Shown here: positions 55,633 through 64,000 of the stretch, one piece after another | Layout: every line of letters begins with the position of its first letter | How positions within the stretch are numbered: position 1 is the stretch's first letter | Assembly (NCBI GenBank): GCA_020205615.1 | Contig: CM035168.1 | Coordinates: 122,597,573 to 122,661,572, forward strand | Length of the DNA stretch: 64,000 nucleotides | DNA from: Panax quinquefolius | Lineage: Eukaryota > Streptophyta > Magnoliopsida > Apiales > Araliaceae | Direction: 5' to 3' | Position numbers and translations under genes: made by a program | The notes under the pieces: model-generated | Databases searched by the model: none | What the model was told of the DNA's origin: nothing | Seen by the model: the letters and a program-made list of their open reading frames with translations, nothing else

Positions 55633-58333
55633 TGTGGCGCCCCAAAATAGGTATACATCACCCATTACGAGTTGTCAATACATGATGCGAAACAACTACA
55701 ACTTTATTATTACAACGGTAAAGCTGTGAGTTTGAATACAAATATTATCTTACAGACAATATCTATACTCAAATAAATCCTCATCACATTTATTGATACA
55801 TTATTTTACAAAAATGGTGAGGACTACTAAACAATTCTTTCTAAAACCTTCATTCCATACCCAGGCTAACTCGTACTCGCTATATTCTCGCCTCACGAGA
55901 AGAAAAATGGAACAAAAAGGAAAAGGGTGAGCTCAACTAGCCCGAGTAAAGAATATTATGACTAAGATAATATACAACAAATTATCGTTAGTCTTGACGG
56001 GGAAAAATCTAATAGAATACTGATAGACAACAAATTTTAAATCAAATATTAGCATTGTGAAATAATAATTCATTAGAAGAGTTAAGTAGAGAATGCAAAC
56101 TACTATCTTCATGTATGAATTTAAAAGTTCATCATCTATCTTTTATCCTGTAACATCAATCGATATACATACGGAATCAAATATTCATCTTTGCACTCTG
56201 GGCCAAAGATATTCATCGATTAAGTCGTGTTCATCTAAACACTGTTCATCTTTTTGCACTACTGACCCGAAGATATTCTTGAGAAATCATTCATCTTTTT
56301 CACTCTGGGCCAAAGATATTCAATAATATCATCATTTAAGGCGAGGATGATGAAAATATTTTTAAAAAAGCGAATCCGGTGAAACAAAATGTGAGGATTA
56401 AGGATTAAGGATTAGTACTTTGTTTTATATCCATGTTCAAAAATACCTCAAAAATAATCATAGTGGTGTAAAATTGAGAATGATCAAAACATGGATCTGA
56501 TCAAAGCTAGTATCGAGAATAGATATTTTGGACAAAAGAAGAAATTTTATTTTTTGAATAGTTAGTATACGTGAATAGTGAATAGTATCGTGAATAGTCT
56601 TAGTATCGTGAATGAATAGTAACTCAGACACCAAAAGATAGAAATTCCACAAAAAAACATCTTCACGCTTAAATGAATAGTACTCGTGAATAGTAACTTC
56701 GTGAATAGTAACTTCGTGAATAGTAACTCGTGAATAGTAACTCGTGAATAGTAACTCATGAATAGTAACCTAGACATGAAAAAGTTCCAAATTTGATAAA
56801 AGTTTCAAACAATATTTGACATAATGATATTGAAGAAATAATATCATTTGAGAAGAAAATAACATCCCTTACCTCGAAAGATTAGTACTTACATTTGGAA
56901 TCTAGGATATAGTCTTTGAAGGAACTTTGCATATCTAACAATACTCAAAGTATACTCAAAATACTCACAAGAATACGCTCGATAATATAGAGAGAAAACT
57001 TGATTTACGGTGTGATTTTCAATTCTAACCTAAGCACCTATTTATAGGAAAATGCTTAGAACACAAAAGCGAGAAAATTTAATATAATATTAATATATAT
57101 ATTAAAATTTCTACGCCCACCTTCCTAGATCTGATCTCAGCTCATTATGCACATGTTGTAGCCCACAAAACAAAAAAAAAACGTTTTTATTATTTAAAAT
57201 ATTTTAAACTTCAAAAATCAATTATTTGAACTTGAACTTCAATAATTCATAATAAATAGCCCTTTTATCAGAAAATTGAATCTCGCGTGAGTTTTTATAG
57301 GAAATTCAATTCTCTACAACTTTGCGGAAAAAAGTTTTTCCAAATTCCAACAAAAAATGGCCGAAATCCCAAGCAGGCGATTTTACATTTATAATCAAAT
57401 TTCGGTCGATAAATGGGGTCCATTGACATGTTTAACATGTTTTAAACATTTATTGCAACAAAAATACTCTTCCTCCTCGTATACTCATATATCCCACATT
57501 CGTTGTAAAAATAAAATATCACCATTATTATATTATTAAAATATAATAATATATTTAAAAGAATTATTTTATCGGAAAAGATAAAATTTCAATTTTCAAC
57601 AATTGTCACATTAAAATTTTCTCCATCTATATCCACATAAAATCAATATTTTCCTCATCATATGAATTCAATAATTAATTATTCACAAATAATATTACGA
57701 GAATCACAATATTGTGACGAGGCGGTTCAGGAAGAGGGGCTTTCGATAAGAATTTCTCTTCTTCTTGGCATGATTAGGTGACCAAACCTCTCCTTAGAGC
57801 AGAACTTTCTAGACATTGCCAATAATGTTATCTAATAATATTATTAGGATAATATGAATTATTGCCGATAATGAAAAATATTGTGTAATGACAATTATTG
57901 AAACAAATGACAATATAAAATATCAACTTGCAATTATTAAATCGATAAAATCTTTGAGCGGTAATTATCGTAACCATTATTGAGTAGTGCCTTCTTACGT
58001 AAGAATCAATAATTGGTGCGCGATCACAGGTGTCTTCTTTGTGTTTAACCACCAAGAGTATTTTAACGGTATTAACGGTATTACTACTTATTTTTAAACC
58101 ACTTATATTATGCGTTTTCTTATTTTAAACAACTTATATTTGTCGTATTTTTTCTTCATCGATTTAATAACGACCAAACGAATATTGGGGCCAATGAATA
58201 TTTTATAACCCTTTGCTTATTTTGAAATATTGCATTATTTTACCCCTAACTATCCACATTAATCAAATCAACCCTTACTATTTCAAAATAATAAATAGAA
58301 AATATTTCATTAATAATAAGTTGGGGTCTTACA
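55633..58333 (-). repeat. E7 5' LTR (minus)
   Basis: About 2.7 kb, TGTGGCGCCCCAAAATAGG to GTTGGGGTCTTACA. Hairpin array about 56185-56320, tandem array 56672-56772, donor block (CCCTTACCTCG) near 56872, TATA 57038-57047, ACGT palindrome about 57997-58010. The U3 segment 58075-58200 is rearranged and has lost the GGGGCCCACA block. Confidence 0.92.
57038..57047 (-). promoter_or_regulatory. TATA box of E7 5' LTR
   Basis: CTATAAATAG (minus) in conserved context; the promoter expected for E7. Confidence 0.6.
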
Positions 58334-58605
58334 TTAATATTTATTCTTTTGTTTACTTGATTCATTTTCAGAATTTATTCCTCATCCTAAATGACGACCA
58401 AACGAATATTCAGTGCAAAAGATGGTTGATTTTCTTTTGAATATGATGAATATTTTATAACCACTTTTGCTTATTTTTGAAATATTTGATTGTATTTTAA
58501 ATATTAATATGGACTTTAAACATTAATAGAATCAACCCTTACTATTTTAAAATAATAAATAGAAAATTAAATTTCATTAATAATAAGTTGGGGTCTTCGG
58601 GGGAA
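58334..58605. repeat. Mosaic of interleaved LTR scraps
   Basis: Short blocks alternate between a plus-LTR leader (TTAATATTTATTCTTTTG..., CAGTGCAAAAGATGGTTGATT...) and a minus-LTR U3 end (CGACCAAACGAATATTC, GATGAATATTTTATAACCAC, then AATCAACCCTTACTATTT... to AAGTTGGGGTCTTC). Block length is 15-60 bases. No gene. Confidence 0.7.
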
Positions 58606-58641
58606 ATGGGTGAAGTATACTTATTTTGGGGGCGTCATAGT

Positions 58642-58653
58642 TGGTATCAGAGC
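58642..58653 (+). other. E8 primer-binding site (tRNA-iMet)
   Basis: TGGTATCAGAGC intact, directly after the LTR terminus GGGGGCGTCATA. Second canonical copy in the window besides E3. Confidence 0.9.
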
Positions 58654-58663
58654 TTAGGGATAT

Positions 58664-58680
58664 GATCTCTGGCGGAGATC
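58664..58680 (+). promoter_or_regulatory. Post-primer-site hairpin
   Basis: GATCTC-TGGCG-GAGATC, 6-bp stem with a 5-base loop, 11 bases after the primer site. Confidence 0.4.
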
Positions 58681-58774
58681 GGGGAATAGAACTAGGAGGG
58701 GAGAGACGAGTAGATCCTTCGCTAGTGTGTCCTACCTAAGCTTATTTGTTAGTTGGTCAGTATATAGGGATATT

Positions 58775-58838
58775 ATGTGATATGTTGATTTTCTTAATTA
58801 ACCCTTGTTTTATGGCAGTATTTGAGAATGTCGACTGA
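58775..58838 (+). CDS. Leader AUG-UGA and 18-codon uORF overlapping gag start
   Basis: A start-stop pair ATGTGA (58775-58780) is followed two bases later by an ATG at 58782. This opens MLIFLINPCFMAVFENVD, ending with TGA at 58836-58838. The frame overlaps the gag ATG (58828) by 11 bases in the other frame. The same arrangement is at 390-453 in E1. In E3 a one-base insertion puts this ATG in frame with gag, and in E6 the ATG is lost. Upstream frames like this commonly lower or regulate main-frame translation; no direct evidence here. Confidence 0.35.
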
Positions 58839-59934
58839 GAATGTTAACAGTGGAGTAAATGAGAGCATGGAGACACCTTTACTAACCAACGAGGAGAACG
58901 TGCAACAGGCTGGCAATGTTCTTCCTGTGAACAACACCACTGAGCAGATGATGAACGACGGGATGTTTAGAAGCTTTGCGATTCATGCAAAATCGACGAG
59001 GAGACTTCGTGCACAAATCTGGTGGAAATGATAATAACGCACGGTTTGTCACAGCTAAGCAGTTCAAAGATTTGGGACCACCAGAATTCTAGGGAAAGCC
59101 GGATCCGATTAAGGGGGAAATGTGGGTCAAATAAATTACCAAGATATTCGATGTCTTGGGATGCACGGAGGAACAGATGGTTCCATTCGCCACCTTTATG
59201 TTAAGTAATGAGGCGGAGACATTAGTGGGAATCAGAAAGCGTACTCCATCCAACCGCACTTTCGGCATGTCTTGGGAGACGTTTGAAGCGTATTCAATGA
59301 CAAGTACTTTCACGAAAGTATTCATCATATGAAGGAAGTGGAGTTTATTAGATTGGAACAAAACAACATGGCGGTGTCCCAAAGACGAGGCGAAGTTTGC
59401 AGAGTTATCGAGTTTTCACCTCATTTGGTGGAGAATGAGGAACGATGATGCGGATGTTTCGAGAGGTTTGAAACCCAGATACGCCAATATCTCATTCTCA
59501 TAAATTTTCTCTATTTAGATGTTGTCATGAGGGGCTCAATTATTAGAGCGAGATAACGAGATACGCTCAATCGAGGACCTGACCGTGGATCATCATCTAG
59601 GAGATAGCGGTCATCAAAACAACGATAACCCGGCGGAGAAAGAAAATACGGACAAAAATGGTAACCACTCTGGTGGTAATCATGGCCATGAAAATAGAAG
59701 AAGCGAGTCGGGGGGAGATTTTAAAAAGAGGAGATTCAACAATAATAATGTGAAGACGTCAGCACCAGCAACAACTAGTTCTAAGGGAGGAGAACGACCA
59801 CATGTCATATGCTATAAATGCGGAAAAGAGAGACATATTAGTCTAAACTGCCCACAACAATTCAAGGTATGTTATAATTGTGGAAAGGAAGGACATATCG
59901 CTTCGAGATTATGCGGTAGAATAAACCAAGTCCA
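58828..59934 (+). pseudogene. gag: E8 gag remnant
   Basis: ATG at 58828 (MSTENVNSGVNES, then NVLPVNNTTEQMMNDGMFRS), open to 59031. Capsid blocks are scattered to 59400 with stops (for example TAG in the FWGK block near 59091, TAA in WVKQIT near 59131). The nucleocapsid frame 59585-59938 is open: knuckle 1 is intact (CYKCGKERHISLNC) and knuckle 2 has one extra residue before the final Cys (CYNCGKEGHIASRLC). Confidence 0.85.
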
Positions 59935-60430
59935 ATGAGGATGGTGACTCAAAAGGCTATCCCAAAAATTCAAAGTCAATCTGCGGTTCTAGAAGAAGCG
60001 TTTGTCGTGATCGGGTCAAAATGCAAGGAACCCAAACGAGGTGATCACGGTAAGCTAATCATAAATTCTTGCGAAGTTTATACCTTACTCGATCTGGTCT
60101 GCTACCCATTCATTTATCTCTCCCGCCATGCTCAACGTTTAAACTTGACTCCGGAGAAATTAGACTTTGATTTATCTGTGGAGACTCTGTTAGGAGAAAC
60201 TTTCATCACATCCACTGTTTATAAATCTTGTTTGATCCAAGTTGGCACCATCATATTACCTGTTGACCTTATCTCTTTAAAGATACTTATTTTTGATGTG
60301 ATTTTAGGGATTGATTGGTTAACTACTCATCATGCTAAAACTGATAATTTTTGTAAGGTTGTTAGTTTTCATATTCCTAACCAACTTGTTGTACGAATTC
60401 AAGAAACTAAACCACTGAAATCAATCACTG
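59935..60430 (+). pseudogene. pol: E8 protease
   Basis: Continuous 245-codon frame 59935-60672. The active-site region is disrupted: YTLLDLVCYPFIYL in place of YTLLDTGATHSFIS (about 60080-60120), because a short stretch is out of frame. It then recovers at RLNLTPEKLDFDLSVETLLG, IQVGTIILPVDLIS and FDVILGIDWLTTHHAK. Confidence 0.83.
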
Positions 60431-61239
60431 TCATATCAAATCATAAAGCTATTCGTTTATTGAAAAATAGATGTCAAGCTTTCTTAGCCCATGTTATGGA
60501 TTTGAATAAAGATACGTTGGATTTGAATAATATTCCTGTTGTTAGTAAATTTCCTGACGTATTTCCAGAAGAACTTCCGGCCTACCCCCGTAACGTGAAG
60601 TTGAATTCTTTATTGATCTTGAACTGCATACAAAGCCCATTTCTAAAACCCCATATCAAATGGCTCTATTAAACTTCAGGAGTTAAAGGTCCAACTACGA
60701 GGAGTTGTTGGATATCGGTTTCATTAAATCTAGTACATCTCCTTGGGGTGCTCCTGTTTTATTTGTAAAGAAGAAAAGGCGGGAGTATGCGACTTTGTAT
60801 TGACTACCGAAATTTGAACCATGTCACTATCAAGAATAGGTATCCGCTACCTCGTATTGATGACCTGTTTGACCAGTTGCAAGGAGCATAATTCTTTTCA
60901 AAGACCGATCTTCGTTTTGGATATCATCATGAAGATTAGGCGAGGATATTCCAAAGATCGCCTCGAGAACTCCGATGACGGGCATTATGAATTCTTAGTC
61001 ATGTCTTTTGGATTGACTAATGCTCCTACGGCTTTCATGGATATGATGAACCGGATATTCAAGGAATATTTGGATCAGTTCGTTGTTGTCTTTATTGATG
61101 ACATCCTCATATATTCCAAAAGCCGTGAAGATTATGAGCACCATTTGAAGTTTGGTACCAAAGGCTTCGTGAAAACAAGCTATATGCCAAGTTGAAGAAA
61201 TGCGAGTTCGCTTTAGGAAGTAGCATTTCTTGGCACGCC
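60431..61239 (+). pseudogene. pol: E8 reverse transcriptase, truncated
   Basis: The linker (CQAFLAHVMDLNKDTLDLNN) is open to 60672. The palm piece 60821-61195 contains [40 protein letters not shown] with FIDD at 61091-61102. The fingers between are frameshifted. It ends at TTTCTTGGCACG next to the E9 LTR. Confidence 0.85.
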
Positions 61240-61500
61240 ATGATGCCCCAAAATAGGTATACATCACCCATTTCGAGTCGTCAAAATACATGGCATGTAA
61301 ACAACTACAACTTTATTATTACAACATATAAATCGTGAGTTTAAATACAGATATTGCCATCTAGACAATATCCACACGCAAATAAATCTCCATCATAATT
61401 ATTGATACATTATTTTACAAAAATGGTGAGGACTACTAAACAACTCTCTCTAGAACCTTCATTCCATACCCCCGACTAGTACTCGCTACATTCTCGCCTC

Positions 61501-62492
61501 CTGAGAAGAAAAATGGAACAACAAGGAAAAGGGTGAGCTCAACTAGCCCAGTAAAGAATATTATGACTAAGATAATATACAACAAATTATCGTTAGTCTT
61601 CAACAGGAAAAATCTAATAGAATACAATAGAGACAACAAATTTTAAATCAATATTATAGTGAAATAATAATTCATTAGAAGAGTTAAGTAGAGAATGCAA
61701 ACTACTATCTTCTATATATGAATTTAAAAGTTCATCATCGATATTTTATCCTATAACATCAATCAATATATATATACGGAATCAAATATTCATCTTTGCA
61801 CTACTGAGCCAAAGATATTCATCGATTCATGTTCATCTAAACACTGTTCATCTTTGCACTACGGGCCAAAGATATTAATCGATCGGTCATGTTCATCTCA
61901 ACACTGCTCATCTTTGCACTACGGGCCAAAGATATTCATCAAGAAATCATTCATCTTTACAATGCGCAGCCAAAGATATTCAAGTAATATCATCATTTAG
62001 GATCGAGGATGATGAAAAATATTTTAAAGAAAACGAATCCAAAGTGAAACAAAATGACAAGGATTAAGGATTAAGGATTCGTACTTTGTTTTATCCATGT
62101 CCAACAATACCTCAAAAATAATCATAGTGGTGTAAAATTCAAGAATGATCAAAACATGGATACAATCAAAGCTAGTATCCGAATAGATATTTTGGACAAA
62201 AAGAAGAAATTTTATTTTTCAAATTGAATAGACCAGTATTCGTGAATAGTGTCAGATATCGTGAATAGTGTCGATATCGTGAATAGTAACTCTACAAAAA
62301 AAGATAGAAATTTCACAAAAACATCATCACGCTTCGTGAATAGTACTCGTGAATAGTAACTCGTGAATAGTAACTCATGAATAGTAACTCCGACATGAAA
62401 AAGTTCCAAATTTGATAAAAATTCACACCAATATTTTGGCATAATGATATTGAAGAAATAATATCATTTACGAAGAAAATAACATCCCTTAC
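61501..62492 (-). other. Predicted intron in E9 LTR leader
   Basis: Minus-strand donor CGAG|GTAAGG (boundary 62493/62492) and acceptor TTCTTCTCAG|GAGGCGAG (boundary 61501/61500), equivalent to those in E3 and E6. Length 992 bases. Confidence 0.42.
61795..61985 (-). repeat. Hairpin array (four units) in E9 LTR
   Basis: CATCTTTGCACTACGGGCCAAAGAT units, best at 61851-61875 and 61910-61935. Same design as 42463-42650 on the opposite strand. Confidence 0.7.
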
Positions 62493-62658
62493 CTCGAAAG
62501 ACAAGACTTTAGTAAACAACAGGATATAGGCTATGACTTGAACTGCACCGTATAGCAATACTCAAAGTATACTCAAAATACTCACAAGAATACGCATTCT
62601 ATAATATAGAGAGAAAACTTCAGTTTTCGGTGTGATTTTCAATTCTAACCCAAGCACC

Positions 62659-62668
62659 CTATTTATAG
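62659..62668 (-). promoter_or_regulatory. TATA box of E9 LTR
   Basis: CTATAAATAG (minus) in conserved context. Confidence 0.55.
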
Positions 62669-64000
62669 GAAATCGCTTAGAACACCAAAGCGAGAAAATT
62701 GAATATAATATTAATATAATTATACAAATTTTCCTTAGCCCACCTTTTGGTCAAAAACACCAGCCACACATGTTAATGATGTCCAAAAAATACAAAAAAC
62801 GTTTTTCTAACAAAAATAATTTAAACTCCAAAATCAATTCACACCCGAGATATACCAAACTTCAATAATTCACAATAAATAGCTCTTTATCAGAAAATTC
62901 GAATCTCGCGACTTTTTATAGGAAATTCAATTCTCTACAACTTTGCAGAAGAAAGTTTTTCCAAATTCCAAACAAAAATTGACCGAAATCCACAAACGGT
63001 CGATTTTACAGTCTATAATCAATTTGTGGTCAAGAAATGGGTCCACCAACACACAAAACATGTGTTAAACAACTTTTGCAACAAAAATACTCTTCCTCCT
63101 CATATACTCATATATCCCACATTCATTGTAAAAATATTATCATTAATATATTATTAAAATAATATATTTAAATGAATTATTTTATCAGAAAAAGATAAAA
63201 TATTAATTTTCAACAATTGTCACATTAAAAATTTTCTCCATCTATATCCTCATAAAATCAATATTTTTCTCATCATATAAATTAATAATTAATTATTCAC
63301 AAATAAAATTACAGAATCACATTATTGACAACGAGTGGTTCTCCAGGAAGAGGGGGCTTTCAATAAGAAATTTCTCTTCTTGGTGTATGCAATTAGATGA
63401 CCAAACCTCTCCTAGAAAGCAGAACTTTCTAGACATTGTCAATAATGTTATCTAATAATATTATTCAGATAATATGAATTATTGCTCGATAATGGAAAAT
63501 CTTGTGTAATGACAATTATTGAAACAACATGAATATAAAATATCAACGCAAAGCAATTATTAAATCAATAAAATCTAATAAAGAAATTCGTTGTAATTAT
63601 TATTGAGTAGTGCCTTCTTACGTAAGAATCATTAATTGGTGCAATACTGGTGTCTTTCTTTTTCAACAACGCGTATTAGTGTGTTTTAACCAGGGTATTC
63701 CAACAAGATTACGCATAATAACTACGTAGTTATTTATAAACAACTTATATTTGTCGTTTTCTTCATCCAATCGCTTTCCATTATGGGGCCCACAAAAGAT
63801 CAAGTAGTCGTGCATTTAATATTCCCCGGACAAAGCATTTAATATTCCACGACCAAACGAATATTCTCCGACGATAATGAATATTTTATAACCACTTTGC
63901 TTATTCAAGTATTTGCGTATTTTACCCATAACTATCCACATTAATCAAATCAACCCTTACTATTTCAAAAATAATAAATAGAGGAAAATAAATTTCATTT

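Larger units (their letters stand above)
48088..58333 (-). mobile_element. E7: complete-length minus-strand Ty3/gypsy element
   Basis: About 10.2 kb: 5' LTR (58333-55633), primer site, gag, PR, RT, RNase H, integrase, chromodomain-like tail, purine tract, 3' LTR (50886-48088). It is close in sequence and subfamily markers to E5b, including many of the same apparent frame breaks. The coding region is broken throughout. Confidence 0.92.
58606..61239 (+). mobile_element. E8: plus-strand Ty3/gypsy element, both ends truncated
   Basis: Only the last roughly 33 bases of the 5' LTR remain (GAAGTATACTTATTTTGGGG...). An intact primer site, gag, PR and RT follow, up to the same truncation point as E3 and E4, where a minus LTR starts. 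Confidence 0.9.
61240..64000 (-). repeat. E9: minus LTR running off the window
   Basis: It starts ATGATGCCCCAAAATAGG and covers about 2.76 kb of an LTR of the E6-like subfamily (CAACAACGCGTATTAGTGTG marker at 63664-63683). It contains an intact splice acceptor and donor, the hairpin array (61795-61985), a short GTGAATAGTAAC array (62333-62390), TATA 62659-62668, ACGT palindrome about 63617-63630 and GGGGCCCACA 63785-63794. It ends about 25 bases short of the LTR terminus at the window edge. Confidence 0.9.

Noticed and set aside
1..64000. Bacterial, plastid or viral origin
   Set aside because: No plastid, mitochondrial or bacterial genes, no ribosome-binding sites or operons; domain order, LTRs and primer site are those of plant Ty3/gypsy elements.

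Overview
The window is plant nuclear DNA, most likely from a flowering plant (species not determinable). It consists almost entirely of nested, inverted and recombined copies of one family of Ty3/gypsy LTR retrotransposon. I see no host gene, no tRNA or rRNA gene, no CRISPR and nothing bacterial. The AT-rich composition, the initiator-Met primer site (TGGTATCAGAGC), the very long LTRs (about 2.55-2.85 kb), the gag-PR-RT-RNaseH-IN order in what looks like one gag-pol frame, and an integrase tail with a GPY/F module and a chromodomain-like end all fit the chromovirus branch, best the Tekay/Del lineage.

Layout from left to right. E1 (+), 1-2219: LTR tail, gag, protease. E2 (-), 2220-12168: nearly complete. 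12169-12565: the only stretch that is not recognisably retrotransposon. 12566-13162: two LTR-end fragments of a diverged relative, in opposite orientations. E3 (+), 13163-18352: complete 5' LTR, canonical primer site, gag to RT. 18353-19102: minus LTR piece. E4 (+), 19103-24206: LTR, gag to RT. E5 (-), 24207-40356: an older copy split by E5b (-), 26948-37189, which is complete end to end. E6 (+), 40357-47563, sits in the gag of E5 and has lost most of its pol. 47564-48087: duplicated piece of E6. E7 (-), 48088-58333: complete end to end. 58334-58605: interleaved LTR scraps. E8 (+), 58606-61239: gag to RT. E9 (-), 61240-64000: one LTR running off the window.

How an intact element would work: the LTR carries U3, a TATA box (CTATAAATAG), a long transcribed leader and an AATAAA signal about 70 nt before its end. 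The RNA would be primed by tRNA-iMet next to the 5' LTR, plus-strand synthesis would start at the purine tract AAGGAGGGAGGT next to the 3' LTR, and gag-pol would supply capsid, protease, RT/RNase H and a chromatin-targeting integrase. No copy here has an open gag-pol frame; all carry frameshifts and stops.

Most interesting: (i) a probable intron inside the LTR leader, with a conserved CGAG|GTAAG donor and a pyrimidine-rich CAG acceptor; (ii) arrays of short hairpins and of ACTATTCACG repeats in the LTR; (iii) an identical plus-RT/minus-LTR junction at three loci, pointing to duplication of a chimeric unit; (iv) small conserved leader elements (AUG-UGA, an 18-codon uORF overlapping the gag start, a hairpin after the primer site); (v) copy-to-copy differences concentrated at CAG/CTG/CCWGG (plant CHG methylation contexts), which may be consensus-base error rather than true decay. 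Boundaries between degenerate copies are estimated by eye and can be off by some tens of bases.
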